Below, piece after piece: positions 23,484 through 34,018 of a stretch of 64,000 nt of DNA. Source of the stretch: an uncultured Prevotellaceae bacterium (lineage in GTDB: Bacteria > Bacteroidota > Bacteroidia > Bacteroidales > UBA932); NCBI GenBank assembly GCA_947166905.1, contig CAMVFZ010000001.1, forward strand, positions 1 through 64,000, written 5' to 3'. The position numbers and the translations under genes are program-made. Position 1 is the stretch's first letter. Every line of letters starts with the position of its first letter. The notes under the pieces are model-generated. The model was given only the letters and a program-made list of their open reading frames with translations, was not told the DNA's origin and did not search any database.

Positions 23484-24944
23484 TCAATCCTCGTAGTGAA
23501 AATTCGTAATCTCCACGGTGCCGGACTGGCAATAAGGGCCCACGGTGACGCCGGTAAAGCCTCCTGCAAACTCTGAGCTGAGAACGGCACTGTCTACGCG
23601 GCCGACATATTTTCCGTCGGCAAAGAACTCGTAATGATCGCCCAGGGCGCGGATCTCTAGGTTAGCCTTGCCACCTTTGACTGCCACGCTCCCCTGCTCT
23701 GCAAGAATACTCCGCGCACGCACGCGAACCGTCGCCTTGCCGCCGGAAACAAAGAACTCAATATGACCGTTGTGGGTCTGGTAAACAGCAAGACCGCCCT
23801 CAGAGCCACGTCCCTTTGCCTTAACGGTTGCGCGCACGACGCAATCAGCATTCTGCTGGCGCCTCAACAACGCCGTAGGACTGACAGAACCCCAGTCGAA
23901 GCCTTTACCTGTGCCACGGAGCTCGATACCGCCACCGGGCAGGGCCTTATAATTGGACACAACCGGCTGCTGGATATACATCCACTCCGGACCGATGGTA
24001 GCGAAGTCATAATCAATGCTATGATGCTCCGGATTGGCGTTTTCAACCAAAGGCTTGCCATCGTTAATGACAGGCCATCCATTGGCCCAGGTAACGGGAG
24101 CCAAGAAAGTCTCGCGGCCGATATGATGGAAATCACCGCCATATCGCCTGTAAGCGAGCATACAGATCCAGAACGAACCGTCTGCAGCCTGGAAGATATC
24201 GCCATGCCCCGTTGCCTGGATATTGCTTTCCTGGCCGGCAAGAGAGCAATGGGTAAATATCGGATTGGCGGGATTGGCATCGTACGGGCCGTAAATATTG
24301 CGGCTGCGGGCAACAGTCAGGCAATGAGCCATTTCTATGCCGCCCTCGGATATGAGAAGATAATACCAACCGTCATGTTTGTAGATATGCGGTCCTTCCG
24401 GGAAACGGCCGCCGGTGCCCTTCCACAAGGGTTTTCCGGGGCTTAGCGTCTTACCGGTTACGGGGTCGATTTCACATAAAGTGATAGTGGCATCGGGATT
24501 GGAAACCATATAACACTTACCGTCCTCGAAGTAAAGGGACGGGTCTATGCCCTGCTGCTCCAGCCAAATGGGCTCACTCCACGGGCCTGCCGGATTTGTG
24601 GCAGTAACCATAAAATTGCCTCCGTTGCCCACATTGGTCGTAATCATATAGTAGACGCCATCGTTGTAGCGAATCGTAGGAGCATATATACCGAGTGACG
24701 CATTAGCCTCTGCCATAGGCAGTTGAGAAGGGCGGTCAAGCACATTGCCGATCTGCTCCCAATGCTTAAGGTCAGTGCTGTGATAAACCGGCACACCCGG
24801 GAAATAGTGGAATGTAGAAGTAACCAGATAATAATCCCCGCCAACGGCAACGCAGGACGGGTCCGGATTAAAACCGGGGATAATCTGGGCGCTTGCCCCA
24901 AGAGCAATTACAAAGGCAGAAAGGGTAAGTAGAATCTTCTTCAT
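23484..24944 (-). CDS. Glycoside hydrolase family 43 (beta-xylosidase/arabinofuranosidase-like)
   Basis: 486 residues with a signal peptide (1 to about 19, ending GASAQ). The GH43 five-bladed propeller occupies about 20-320: catalytic base Asp in GFNPDPS, pKa-modulating Asp in GIDPSLY, general acid Glu in RFPEGPHIY. A C-terminal beta-sandwich (about 330-486), as in GH43 beta-xylosidases with an added concanavalin-like domain, follows. Likely acts on xylan or arabinan side chains in the periplasm. It begins 19 bases after ybaK, so it may ride on the upstream operon; no susCD pair is nearby. Confidence 0.9.
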   Translation of the reverse strand: MKKILLTLSAFVIALGASAQIIPGFNPDPSCVAVGGDYYLVTSTFHYFPGVPVYHSTDLKHWEQIGNVLDRPSQLPMAEANASLGIYAPTIRYNDGVYYMITTNVGNGGNFMVTATNPAGPWSEPIWLEQQGIDPSLYFEDGKCYMVSNPDATITLCEIDPVTGKTLSPGKPLWKGTGGRFPEGPHIYKHDGWYYLLISEGGIEMAHCLTVARSRNIYGPYDANPANPIFTHCSLAGQESNIQATGHGDIFQAADGSFWICMLAYRRYGGDFHHIGRETFLAPVTWANGWPVINDGKPLVENANPEHHSIDYDFATIGPEWMYIQQPVVSNYKALPGGGIELRGTGKGFDWGSVSPTALLRRQQNADCVVRATVKAKGRGSEGGLAVYQTHNGHIEFFVSGGKATVRVRARSILAEQGSVAVKGGKANLEIRALGDHYEFFADGKYVGRVDSAVLSSEFAGGFTGVTVGPYCQSGTVEITNFHYED

Positions 24945-24963
24945 ATTCTTGTGTTATTAGTTA

Positions 24964-25440
24964 TTACAAAGGATAAATTCCTGCGCCGACGAAGTCGATT
25001 AGGTCCTGTGGGGCAATTTTAAGCTGAAGTCCCCTGATTCCGGCACTTACATATATATAATCGTATAGCAGACAACTCTCGTAAATAAACGTAGGAAAAG
25101 GCTTTTTCATGCCAATAGGAGAGCATCCCCCGCGGATATACCCCGTAGTAGGCAGAAGCTCCTTCATATGCAGCATCTCACAACTTTTATTGCCCGATAT
25201 CCGCGCCGCTACCTTAAGGTCTATTTCCATATCCCCGGGCATCACGCAAACAAAGATACCGTTCCTGTCGCCACGAAGCACCAGTGTTTTGAAAACCTGT
25301 TCCAGGGGCTCCCCCAACTGCTCAGCCACATGCGCAGCCGCCAAATCCGATTCGTCCACCTGATAAGGCACCAGAGAATACGGAATGCCTGCCACATCCA
25401 GCAGACGAGCCACATTGGTCTTCTGTACCTCCTGTTTCAT
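24964..25440 (-). CDS. ybaK: YbaK/EbsC-type aminoacyl-tRNA deacylase
   Basis: 158-residue cytoplasmic editing enzyme; family members hydrolyse mischarged Cys-tRNA(Pro). The conserved VFKTLVLRGDRNGIFVCVMPG block and GGCSPIGMKK loop are present. Its ATG overlaps the tilS stop (ATGA). In the same transcript order, proS, the enzyme that produces Cys-tRNA(Pro) by mistake, lies three genes upstream, a sensible functional partner. Confidence 0.9.
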   Translation of the reverse strand: MKQEVQKTNVARLLDVAGIPYSLVPYQVDESDLAAAHVAEQLGEPLEQVFKTLVLRGDRNGIFVCVMPGDMEIDLKVAARISGNKSCEMLHMKELLPTTGYIRGGCSPIGMKKPFPTFIYESCLLYDYIYVSAGIRGLQLKIAPQDLIDFVGAGIYPL

Positions 25441-26774
25441 TTTATGCGGATAACCTCCGTTGTGGCATCATCTGCCTTTACAGACTCATCTATACGTCCA
25501 AAGCCGATGATAGCCAGGATTCGGCCATCGCCGGATGATACCAGCGGCACAAGGGCCTTCTCTGCAGCCGGCACCTTAAGAGTGACAAATACGTCACTAA
25601 GCTTACGCTTACGGCCGTCAAGGCCCAACGGGCACATCCAATCCCCCTCCCTCCAAGGGCGAAGCTCAAACGGGAAGTCTATCTTTCCGGCATCCAGAAT
25701 TACACTGCCGTCAGAAGAAACCAAGCTTGCGGGCCTGGCCTCAAGGGTAACTTTTATCGAGCGCCCGCCACAGAGGTATTCGCCGGGGCCGCTCACAAGA
25801 ACGGGCTCCCAGGCCTGCGGGGCCAGGGCGATTACAAGTTCAGAAGAAGTAAAATACGCTACGGTATCCCCGCTGCAGAACTGCTTTCCGCTAACCGGAG
25901 CGTCAAGCAAAGCAGCCATGTCAGAGATATCGGAACGGGTAAAGCCATAAGGCTCCATCAACCTGAACAGTAAGTACTTACACTGCTTGCGAGCGCGCAG
26001 GGCATCCAGCGGGATGCGAACAGAACCGGAGGCTGCAGGGACTTCTGAAAGGAACTCCTGATAGTAAGAATCCGCCAGGGCGGAAACCTCACGGAAGTTC
26101 TCCATATCGGCGGCAAGGGTCTTAAGTGCAGAAGGATTGATTTCCTCCATAACCGGCAGAATCTGATGCCTGATGCGGTTACGCTTATAGGTGATATCGG
26201 CATTGGTCCTGTCTTCCCGGAAGGGAATGTTGTTTGCTGCCACAAAGTCCGCGATATTGGCGCGTGAAACGCCAAGCAGGGGGCGGACAACGGTAAGGGG
26301 CAGGCCGTCAATTGTTTGCACGCTTTGCTCTGCCATTCCGCAAATTCCCTTGATGCCGGTTCCACGTAAAAGATTCAGTATCAGGGTCTCTGCATTATCG
26401 TTGGCATTATGCGCCACAAACAGGGCGCTGTAACCAGGCTCCCCAGCGCACAGCTGCGCGAACCATGAGTATCGCAGTTCCCGCGCAGCCATCTCTATGC
26501 TTACGCCATGCATTGCAGCATAGACCTGGGTATCAAAATCCTTCACATGGCAAGTTACGCCATTGGCAAGGCACCAGGCGCGGACCAGGGACTCATCGGC
26601 ATCGCTGTCATCCCCTCGCAAATGGAAATTGCAGTGGGCCACGTCAAAAGACAGCCCGGCCTGTAGCGCCGCCGCAGCCATACACATGGAATCAATACCG
26701 CCGCTAACAGCAAGAAGGGCTCTCCCCTCCTTAGGAAAGAGCCTCTTTATGCTATTGACGATTACTGATTCCAT
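25437..26774 (-). CDS. tilS: tRNA(Ile)-lysidine synthetase TilS
   Basis: 445-residue N-type ATP pyrophosphatase that converts C34 of tRNA-Ile(CAU) to lysidine, essential for AUA decoding. The P-loop-like SGGIDS is at about 24-29, VAHNANDNAETLILNLLRGTG marks the tRNA/ATP site, and a C-terminal TilS domain ends near RPWREGDWMCPLGLDGRKRKLSD. Start at 26774; it is 26 bases downstream of the DUF3078 gene. Confidence 0.93.
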   Translation of the reverse strand: MESVIVNSIKRLFPKEGRALLAVSGGIDSMCMAAAALQAGLSFDVAHCNFHLRGDDSDADESLVRAWCLANGVTCHVKDFDTQVYAAMHGVSIEMAARELRYSWFAQLCAGEPGYSALFVAHNANDNAETLILNLLRGTGIKGICGMAEQSVQTIDGLPLTVVRPLLGVSRANIADFVAANNIPFREDRTNADITYKRNRIRHQILPVMEEINPSALKTLAADMENFREVSALADSYYQEFLSEVPAASGSVRIPLDALRARKQCKYLLFRLMEPYGFTRSDISDMAALLDAPVSGKQFCSGDTVAYFTSSELVIALAPQAWEPVLVSGPGEYLCGGRSIKVTLEARPASLVSSDGSVILDAGKIDFPFELRPWREGDWMCPLGLDGRKRKLSDVFVTLKVPAAEKALVPLVSSGDGRILAIIGFGRIDESVKADDATTEVIRIK

Positions 26775-26800
26775 ATCAGTATTATTTTGCGTTATAGGTC

Positions 26801-27868
26801 CTACTTGGACGTAAACGTATAAGTAAAGCCAAACTGGAGGGCCTCATTGAATTGGATTGCCCTGTGGCCGGCCGGGTGGCTATCGTCCACAATCAGCACC
26901 AGATCATCGTAAATGAGGCTGGTTGTAAGGTTAAGGGAGAAGAACTTGGCAACCTTCCACATAAGACGGTTGTCCCAGTTAACCCTGATATTCTTGGGCT
27001 TCTCCAGGTAGTTGGAGAACAGTATAAGCTGGGTAGAACCCTCGAAGTTGTCGTTGACCTTGATCTTTGCCTCTGCCTTGAGCTGGGCACCGAACTCAAA
27101 GCGCGCAGCCCTGTAGATAGAGCCGTTGACAAGCAGGCCCTGGGCATCCTTAACGGCCTCTGAAGCATCGTGACCGCTCTTGAGCTCCATACCGTAATTG
27201 GCACGCAACTTCTCATTGGTAACGATGGTGAAACCACCGGTAAGAGGGGCAAAGTTTACTGTAAGCCACTCATTGGGCACCCAGTTGACACCAAGTCCCA
27301 AAGTAATGTTTGCCGGAGAGAATGCACCGGACTTCAGCACGCGCGCATGCCTCCAGTCGCTCTTGGAAGGGCTCCAGTCGTCGGCCGCGCCGGAAGGCTT
27401 GGTAGGAGTCTTGTAAACGTAACCTGCATTGAACTGGTTCAGGAAAGTGAAAGTAGCGGAATAGTTCAAGTGCTTGGTAGCCTTGTAACCAAAGGTACTC
27501 TCAAAGAGCATCCTATCCTTGTTCTTCTGGATTATAGGTTTGTCCTCTGAATAAAGGAGGCCGTAATCAAGCTGCAGACGGTTCTTCCAAACTATGTCTT
27601 CCTTTGCATAATTTGCATTGGCATCTATGTATGTGCTTACGGCGATGTTGTTGTTACCACCCTTAGCCCAATTGGTAAATGAGCTTTGCACAAAGTTGAT
27701 CTGTGTCATTACAGACTTGGTCCAATACACAGGCTTGGGTTCCGGAGTCTTGTTCTCCGGGGCCTCTGCCAGCGCCGCAGCAGCCTGGGCCGCTACCTGC
27801 TGGACATCCTGCCCCATCGCCGAAACAGCAACGGCGGCAGCCGCAAGAATCATTAATAACTTTTTCAT
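26801..27868 (-). CDS. DUF3078 outer-membrane protein
   Basis: 355 residues with a signal peptide (1 to about 19) and a body of amphipathic beta strands. The signature WTKSVMTQINFVQSSFTNWAKGG at the start of the mature part (NWAxGGxN) is characteristic of DUF3078, a Bacteroidota family predicted to form outer-membrane barrels. Function unknown. Between proS and tilS, with 26-base gaps on both sides, so probably co-transcribed. Confidence 0.82.
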   Translation of the reverse strand: MKKLLMILAAAAVAVSAMGQDVQQVAAQAAAALAEAPENKTPEPKPVYWTKSVMTQINFVQSSFTNWAKGGNNNIAVSTYIDANANYAKEDIVWKNRLQLDYGLLYSEDKPIIQKNKDRMLFESTFGYKATKHLNYSATFTFLNQFNAGYVYKTPTKPSGAADDWSPSKSDWRHARVLKSGAFSPANITLGLGVNWVPNEWLTVNFAPLTGGFTIVTNEKLRANYGMELKSGHDASEAVKDAQGLLVNGSIYRAARFEFGAQLKAEAKIKVNDNFEGSTQLILFSNYLEKPKNIRVNWDNRLMWKVAKFFSLNLTTSLIYDDLVLIVDDSHPAGHRAIQFNEALQFGFTYTFTSK

Positions 27869-27894
27869 ATTGCCGATGTTTTATGCCGATGTCT

Positions 27895-29373
27895 CTAGTA
27901 AGCTATACCGAACACTACCCTGCCCTTTGAAGGCTTGCCGGAGAATATGTCCTTGCCCTCTTCTTCGCAGACGAAGCTGTCTACAGGGATGCATCGGATA
28001 GTAGCCTTGGTCTCGTCCTTAATGGCCTGCTCTGTCTCTGCTGTGCCATCCCAGTGGCAAAGAAGGAACTTGCCGGTGCCGATCTTTTCTTTGAACTCTT
28101 CCCAGCTGTCGCACTTCTCTACGTGAGTCTGGCGGAAGGCGAAGGCCTTGTCGTAAATAGTCTTCTGGATGTCGTCAAGAAGGCCGTGGATGTGCTCCTC
28201 GATGCCGTCCAGCTGCATGGTAACCTTCTCAAGGGTATCGCGGCGATGAACCTCTACGGTACCGGACTCAAGGTCACGAGGGCCCATTGCAAGGCGTACA
28301 GGAACGCCCTTGAGCTCCCACTCTGCGAACTTGAAGCCAGGACGCAGGTTGTCGCGGCTGTCAATCTCTACTGAATGGCCCATAGCCTCCAGCTTCTTCT
28401 TAATCTGCTCCATCTTCTCCAGGATGGCGGCCATCTCTTCCGGCTTGCGGTAGATAGGAACCATTACGATCTGGATAGGGGCAAGAGCAGGAGGCAGTAC
28501 AAGACCGTTGTCGTCGCTGTGAGCCATGATAAGGGCGCCCATCAAACGGGTAGAAACGCCCCATGAAGTGGCCCATACATACTGCTGCTTACCCTCGTTG
28601 TCTGTATAGGTAACATCGAAGGACTTGGCAAAGTTCTGGCCAAGGAAGTGGGATGTACCTGCCTGCAGGGCCTTTCCGTCCTGCATCATGGCCTCAATGG
28701 TAAGGGTATCCAGAGCACCTGCGAACCTCTCGTTAGGGCTCTTGTGGCCGATGATTACAGGAAGGGCCATGTAGTTGCGGGCGAAGTCTGCGTATACATG
28801 AACCATGCGCTTTGCCTCTTCCTGAGCCTCTTCTGCAGTGGCGTGGGCGGTATGGCCCTCCTGCCACAGGAACTCTGCGGTACGAAGGAAAAGACGGGTA
28901 CGCATCTCCCAGCGTACTACGTTGCACCACTGGTTGCACATGATGGGCAGATCTCTCCAAGAAGTAATCCAGTTCTTGTATGTATTCCAGATGATAGTCT
29001 CTGAAGTAGGACGAACGATGAGCTCTTCTTCCAGCTTGGCCTCAGGGTCTACTACTACGCCATTGCCGTTAGGGTCGTTCATAAGCCTGTGGTGGGTAAC
29101 CACTGCGCACTCCTTGGCGAAGCCTGCTACGTGCTCTGCCTCGCGGCTGAAGAATGACTTGGGGATGAAAAGCGGGAAATATGCATTCTTGGCACCTGTT
29201 GCCTTGAATTTGTCGTCCAATATCCTTTGCATCTTCTCCCAGATTGCGTAGCCGTAAGGCTTGATAACCATACAACCCCTTACTGCAGACTGCTCTGCGA
29301 GGTCTGCCTTGAGAACAAGGTCATTATACCACTGGGAGTAATTTTCAGATCTTTTTGTTAACTGATCAGCCAT
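27895..29373 (-). CDS. proS: Prolyl-tRNA synthetase, archaeal/eukaryotic type
   Basis: 492-residue class II synthetase without the bacterial editing insertion. Motif 2 surroundings ([20 protein letters not shown]), [10 protein letters not shown] and the C-terminal zinc-domain region ending VVFGIAY are typical of ProS type 3, common in Bacteroidota. The start is the ATG at 29373 ([12 protein letters not shown]); 60 upstream in-frame codons cross the promoter and code a non-family, AT-rich stretch. A TATCTTTG box at 29475-29482 leaves a leader of about 95 bases. Confidence 0.95.
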   Translation of the reverse strand: MADQLTKRSENYSQWYNDLVLKADLAEQSAVRGCMVIKPYGYAIWEKMQRILDDKFKATGAKNAYFPLFIPKSFFSREAEHVAGFAKECAVVTHHRLMNDPNGNGVVVDPEAKLEEELIVRPTSETIIWNTYKNWITSWRDLPIMCNQWCNVVRWEMRTRLFLRTAEFLWQEGHTAHATAEEAQEEAKRMVHVYADFARNYMALPVIIGHKSPNERFAGALDTLTIEAMMQDGKALQAGTSHFLGQNFAKSFDVTYTDNEGKQQYVWATSWGVSTRLMGALIMAHSDDNGLVLPPALAPIQIVMVPIYRKPEEMAAILEKMEQIKKKLEAMGHSVEIDSRDNLRPGFKFAEWELKGVPVRLAMGPRDLESGTVEVHRRDTLEKVTMQLDGIEEHIHGLLDDIQKTIYDKAFAFRQTHVEKCDSWEEFKEKIGTGKFLLCHWDGTAETEQAIKDETKATIRCIPVDSFVCEEEGKDIFSGKPSKGRVVFGIAY

Positions 29374-29474
29374 TTTTATTGTATATTTTAATTGTCTGAT
29401 GAAAAAAAATTCATTTTTATAACAAAAGGTACGATTCTTGCTACTGTAAGCCATAAAAACCGCCTTTACGGGCA

Positions 29475-29482
29475 CAAAGATA
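29475..29482 (-). promoter_or_regulatory. -7 box of proS
   Basis: TATCTTTG on the minus strand. It lies between proS and the divergent lipoprotein gene, and shows that proS starts at 29373 rather than at ATGs upstream of it. Confidence 0.55.
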
Positions 29483-29515
29483 CAATTTTTATTTATATTA
29501 ATAGGAGATAAAGCT

Positions 29516-30871
29516 ATGAAAACAAGATTCTTTATCCTGCTTGCAACGACCATTGCAATCTCCTCTTGCGGTACTTCCGGCAGACTTGCCAGTACCCAGC
29601 AGTTTCAGGACGGTATTTATACACGCCCTGTCAAGACCAACAAGGTAGTAGTCATCAATTCCGACGAGGTATCAGCCCTTGCAGCAGATACCAGGCGTTC
29701 CCAGATATACATACAGTCCGGGGATGAAGAACTCATCGAACCGGAAGAGGCAACAACATTGACTCTTGATGGCGATTATGCTACTACCATCGTCATTAAT
29801 TCATATCCTACAGTGGATATCTGGCTTGGTCACTCCCCTTACACAACTTGGTCTTATCGCTCGTATTGGACCTATTACGACCGTTGGAATTACTGGCACA
29901 GGAACCCCTGGTATTACAGGACCTATACAGCATGGGATCTGGCCTGGGATATAGCTTGGGATTGGGCCTGGGATTGGAACTGGGGTTACTACAGTCCCTA
30001 TCGCTACTGGCGTAGTTATTACTGGGACACCTGGAGCTATTGGAACAGGTGGAGCTATTACGGCGGATGGGACTATTGGAACTATCCTCGCTATCATCGC
30101 TACTGGGGCGGCTACTACGGAGGTTATTGGGGTGGACACCCCCACTACTATGGCAGTGGATGGAACAGGCCCAGCCGCGGTTTGCATGGCAACCACTATT
30201 GGGGTAGCAGGCATTCTACAGAGCGCGACACCCGCAGCACTGCAAGGCGTAGTTACACCACAGAGTCAAGGCACAGCGCTACCGGCGGCGGCAGCAGCAC
30301 CCGCAGACGCAGCAACAATAACTCTGGTTTAACCCGCGCAAACACCACTTCTTCCCGTACAGCTACCAGCCGTACCGGCAGAGTTGCAGGCAGCACCGGC
30401 AGAAGCGCCACCACAAGGGTTGCTTCAGGCAGCAGATCCAGCGCAACCTCTACAAGGTCTTCAGTTTCTGCAACCAGAAGATCCTCAGGCAGCAGAAGCA
30501 CAACAGCCAGCGCTACTACCAGCAGAAGCACCACCAGGAATTCCGGTTATTCTACCAGAAACTCCGGCAGCTCTACCAGAAGCAGCAGCTCAGCTACAAG
30601 AAGCAGCGGCTCAAGCACCAGAAGCAGCGCCAACTACAGGAGCAATTCCGGCAGCAGCTCAAGTTCTTACAGAAGCGGTTCATCCTATTCAAGATCCGGC
30701 AGTAGCAGCTACAGAAGCAGCGGCTCTTCTTCAAGCAGAAGTTCATCTTCTTATTCAAGCGGCAGCAGCTCTTCACGCAGCAGCAGTAGCAGCAGTTCCT
30801 CCCACAGCAGCAGTAGCAGCTCTTCCCGCAGTAGCGGAAGCAGCGGTGGCGGAAGCAGCAGACGCAGATAA
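29516..30871 (+). CDS. Low-complexity lipoprotein: Trp/Tyr-rich middle, Ser/Arg-rich tail
   Basis: 451 residues. A lipobox (AISSC) makes Cys19 the lipid anchor. Residues about 25-105 look like a folded domain. About 105-220 is extremely rich in Trp, Tyr and Asp/Arg (for example [15 protein letters not shown]). From about 225 to the end it is almost only Ser, Arg, Thr, Gly and Asn, ending SSRRR. A true Shine-Dalgarno-like AGGAG eight bases before the ATG is unusual for this phylum and hints at strong expression. A cationic, aromatic surface or matrix role is possible. It precedes the FadL-like porin by 25 bases. Confidence 0.65.
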   Translation: MKTRFFILLATTIAISSCGTSGRLASTQQFQDGIYTRPVKTNKVVVINSDEVSALAADTRRSQIYIQSGDEELIEPEEATTLTLDGDYATTIVINSYPTVDIWLGHSPYTTWSYRSYWTYYDRWNYWHRNPWYYRTYTAWDLAWDIAWDWAWDWNWGYYSPYRYWRSYYWDTWSYWNRWSYYGGWDYWNYPRYHRYWGGYYGGYWGGHPHYYGSGWNRPSRGLHGNHYWGSRHSTERDTRSTARRSYTTESRHSATGGGSSTRRRSNNNSGLTRANTTSSRTATSRTGRVAGSTGRSATTRVASGSRSSATSTRSSVSATRRSSGSRSTTASATTSRSTTRNSGYSTRNSGSSTRSSSSATRSSGSSTRSSANYRSNSGSSSSSYRSGSSYSRSGSSSYRSSGSSSSRSSSSYSSGSSSSRSSSSSSSSHSSSSSSSRSSGSSGGGSSRRR

Positions 30872-30896
30872 TTTAACCTAATATAACAAACTCAAA

Positions 30897-32519
30897 ATGA
30901 GAAAGTTAAGCTTAATCGCAACTTTGCTATTCACTGGCAGCGCGCTAGCGTTCGCACAGGACATGCAAGATGCCAGAAGGTACTCCTTCAATGACTATCA
31001 GGGTACCGCACGAAGCATGGCAATGGGAAATGCCTTCACTGCCCTTGGCGGTGATATTGGCTCCATCGGAATTAACCCTGCAGGTTCTGCGGTCAACTCA
31101 TATTCACAGTTCACCATCAGCCCCAGCCTTACTATTGCAGGCGTAGAGGCAACTTATGATCCGGCTCGCGGTCTTGCAGGGGGCAACCAGGCCTTCACAA
31201 CAAAGAACACGAAGACCAGGATGATGCTCCCTAACATCGGCTTTGTACTGAATTGGTCTCCCAACGACGATAGCGGCATCAAGACCATTAGCTTCGGCCT
31301 CGTGGGCAATATGACAGCCAATTACAGCAACAAGATTGAAAGCTTTGGCACAAACGCAGAGACTTCCCTTCTTGGAGAAAAGGCAGACTATTTCACCAAC
31401 AACGGATATAACAGATGGTCATTCTTCGATGCTACAAGCGGTAATATCGACAGGAATGCTTTCAATAAGTTCGCATGGGAAGACGTTCTGGCCGCACATA
31501 CCACAATGGTTGCCAACTATGACAATTCAGATACCAAGTGGATTGGAGCTACAGAAACCATCTTCAGTGATGGCTCAGTAGGCACCGCAGGTCTTCTGGA
31601 CCAGAGCTGGAACCGTTCTACTTCCGGTTACAAGTATGACCTTGTTGCCAACATCGGCCTCAACTTCGGAGATCAGTTCTTCCTGGGCGCAAACCTTGGA
31701 ATGATTGCATTGGAATACAATTCCACCACCTCTTATACAGAGACCGCAGTCAACGTAAATGACTTCCTCATCCCCTTCGAGGATGGCGATACCTACTTTG
31801 ACAGCTTCAGGCTCAGCAACTGGTACAGCGCTAAGGGCGCCGGTATCTATGGTAAGTTCGGTTTCATTTATGTTCCTATTCCCGAACTCCGTTTGGGTGG
31901 AGCTATCCAGACTCCTGGTATCATCAACATCAAGGAGAGATGGCAGAATTACGGCGACATCTACTACACAGATTCCAAGTATTCTCAGAGCGATGATTCA
32001 CCGGAGGGTGACTTCGAGTACAACCTTGTTACTCCTTTCAGGTTTAATTTAGGTGCAGCCCTGAACTTTGGTCTTGGTGTTATCAGTGCCGATTACGAGT
32101 TCTGCAATTACAGTGGTATGCGCTTCCGCAATGCAGACGGTTACTCAGGTGGTTTCCACGATGTTAACGAAGACATCAAGGACTATATGGGTATAGCTCA
32201 CAGCCTGCGTCTTGGTGCAGAGCTCAGAGTCGTTCCTGAGTTCGCAGTACGCGCTGGTTACAACCTTAATACTTCTCCTGAGTACGAGTACGAGGGCTCT
32301 AAGAAGAAGGCTATTAACGCCAATACTCACAGTGTTGCAGTAGGTCTTGGATACAGCTCAGAGGGCTCATTCTTCTGCGACTTTGCAGTACGCCGCACAA
32401 TGTATCCTGACGAATACTACTATCCGTATAACAACTATATCGCTGGCGTCAACTCTCCTGAGATTACCCTCAAGCGTAATATGTGGGATGTTGTACTGAC
32501 CCTTGGCTGGAGATTCTAA
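30897..32519 (+). CDS. OmpP1/FadL/TodX-like outer-membrane transport protein
   Basis: 540 residues with a signal peptide (1 to about 20, ALAFAQ) and beta-barrel strands to the terminal GWRF. The N-terminal block YQGTARSMAMGNAFTALGGDIGSIGINPAGSAV is the hatch-region signature of Bacteroidota FadL-like proteins. Expected to admit hydrophobic compounds, though many members have unknown cargo. It probably shares a transcript with the low-complexity lipoprotein. Its stop overlaps the convergent WbqC gene by four bases. Confidence 0.82.
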   Translation: MRKLSLIATLLFTGSALAFAQDMQDARRYSFNDYQGTARSMAMGNAFTALGGDIGSIGINPAGSAVNSYSQFTISPSLTIAGVEATYDPARGLAGGNQAFTTKNTKTRMMLPNIGFVLNWSPNDDSGIKTISFGLVGNMTANYSNKIESFGTNAETSLLGEKADYFTNNGYNRWSFFDATSGNIDRNAFNKFAWEDVLAAHTTMVANYDNSDTKWIGATETIFSDGSVGTAGLLDQSWNRSTSGYKYDLVANIGLNFGDQFFLGANLGMIALEYNSTTSYTETAVNVNDFLIPFEDGDTYFDSFRLSNWYSAKGAGIYGKFGFIYVPIPELRLGGAIQTPGIINIKERWQNYGDIYYTDSKYSQSDDSPEGDFEYNLVTPFRFNLGAALNFGLGVISADYEFCNYSGMRFRNADGYSGGFHDVNEDIKDYMGIAHSLRLGAELRVVPEFAVRAGYNLNTSPEYEYEGSKKKAINANTHSVAVGLGYSSEGSFFCDFAVRRTMYPDEYYYPYNNYIAGVNSPEITLKRNMWDVVLTLGWRF

Positions 32520-33187
32520 ACCAGGGAAGGAACAAGATATAAAAGTGATTGGGGACCTTCATTGAATAACAGGTCCATTACGGATAAATCCGATTGAAAA
32601 CCATACTTTCCGGCAAATACCTGGAAGTATGGTTTTTTCAGATTCATATCTTCCAGAATTGTATTCTCCTTTTTCGGATGGATTACGTTCCTGTAGTCCT
32701 TACCGTATCTCCCTTGCTGGTCGGGAATGACGAAAGTGGTTGTAGGAACGATTCTGATACCTAATCTGATCTTTTTGATAAAGAAGTTGATGATGGCAAG
32801 GTTAAGGTCCCAGAGGGTGGGAATGCCGGAGTCAAGGATGGCAAAAATATCGTCCTTGTAGTATTCAAAGTAAGCCGACGTACTGTAAGCCGATTCAATA
32901 GCCCGCTTGGCCTTCTTCACCCACGGATCCTCGTAGTCTACCTTAATATTAATAATAGGAGTATGGAAGATATCCCCCTCATGGACAACCGGCACAGAAA
33001 TAGCCTCAGGCCCATTAGCCGATGCAATAATGCAGCGATTACGGTAGCTCTGCTTGCAATAGTTCTCATGGGCTTCCAGGTACACGTCACAAACAGAAGA
33101 AGGATTGGAAGCGACTATGCGTCCCCAATCCTCAGCTGCTGCCGCGAACCATGAAAGCGGCGGAAAAAAGGCCGTAGAGAGAAGCAC
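32516..33187 (-). CDS. WbqC-like family protein
   Basis: 223 residues of the WbqC family (PF08889), found in surface polysaccharide and other gene sets; enzymatic role not settled. Typical features are FPPLSWFAAAA at the N-terminus, YRNRCIIASANGPEAISVPV and AYSTSAYFEYYKDDI. It starts six bases after lpxA and ends the lpx transcript, the place often taken by other genes in Bacteroides. Confidence 0.82.
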   Translation of the reverse strand: MLLSTAFFPPLSWFAAAAEDWGRIVASNPSSVCDVYLEAHENYCKQSYRNRCIIASANGPEAISVPVVHEGDIFHTPIINIKVDYEDPWVKKAKRAIESAYSTSAYFEYYKDDIFAILDSGIPTLWDLNLAIINFFIKKIRLGIRIVPTTTFVIPDQQGRYGKDYRNVIHPKKENTILEDMNLKKPYFQVFAGKYGFQSDLSVMDLLFNEGPQSLLYLVPSLV

Positions 33188-33193
33188 GGCCGC

Positions 33194-34012
33194 TTACTCT
33201 ACTGAACCTCTGTCGCGAACCAAACTCTCGCTCGCCTTGATAATACCACGCTTTGAAGCACGGATAAAACTCAGGATATTATCCCTTTCCTCGCTGGGAG
33301 GGAAGCTGGCCTCTACCTGGGTGCAGCCATCGGCAATATTGTATCCAGAGTAATAAATAGTCTCGTAAATATCCTTGATGGTGCGGATGGCATCGGAAGA
33401 GAAACCACGCCTGCGAAGGCCCACGATATTGACGCCAACATAGCTGATAGGCTCGTGGCCGCAAAGAACATACGGAGGTACGTCCTTGATAACCCTAGAG
33501 CAACCGCCAACCATTGCATGGCAGCCAATCTTTGTGAACTGGTGAGCCATGGAGTTACCGCCAAGGATAGCCCAATCGTCAACATCGGTCTCACCGGCAA
33601 CGCCAACATAACTTACAAGGATGCAGTGATTGCCAATACGGCAGTCGTGTGCAACATGGGAATAAGACATGATCAGGGTGTCGCTGCCAATCTTGGTAAC
33701 ACCCTTGCCAGAAGCCTTGGTACCACGGTTTACGGTAGCGCACTCGCGGATAGTAACGCGGTCGCCAATTTCTACATAAGTAACCTCACCGTCGAATTTG
33801 AGGTCCTGGGGGATGGCGCCTACAACGGCACCGGGGAAGATTTCGCAGTTCTTACCCATGGTAACATACTTGAAGATGGTAGCATGGGGATGAATGATTG
33901 AACCGTCGCCAATCTTAACGTCGTCATCTACGAAAGCGTAGGGACCAATCTCTATATTGTCGCCCAAAATTGCCTTGGGGCTGACACTAGCAAGAGGATG
34001 TATCTTATTCAT
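33194..34012 (-). CDS. lpxA: UDP-N-acetylglucosamine O-acyltransferase LpxA
   Basis: 272-residue first enzyme of lipid A synthesis. A left-handed beta-helix of hexapeptide repeats is visible (IHPLASVSPKAILGDNIEIG, GDGSIIHPHATI). The catalytic His is in SYSHVAHDCRIGN, and the C-terminal helical region completes the trimer fold. Seven bases after lpxC. Confidence 0.95.
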   Translation of the reverse strand: MNKIHPLASVSPKAILGDNIEIGPYAFVDDDVKIGDGSIIHPHATIFKYVTMGKNCEIFPGAVVGAIPQDLKFDGEVTYVEIGDRVTIRECATVNRGTKASGKGVTKIGSDTLIMSYSHVAHDCRIGNHCILVSYVGVAGETDVDDWAILGGNSMAHQFTKIGCHAMVGGCSRVIKDVPPYVLCGHEPISYVGVNIVGLRRRGFSSDAIRTIKDIYETIYYSGYNIADGCTQVEASFPPSEERDNILSFIRASKRGIIKASESLVRDRGSVE

Positions 34013-34018
34013 ATCAAA

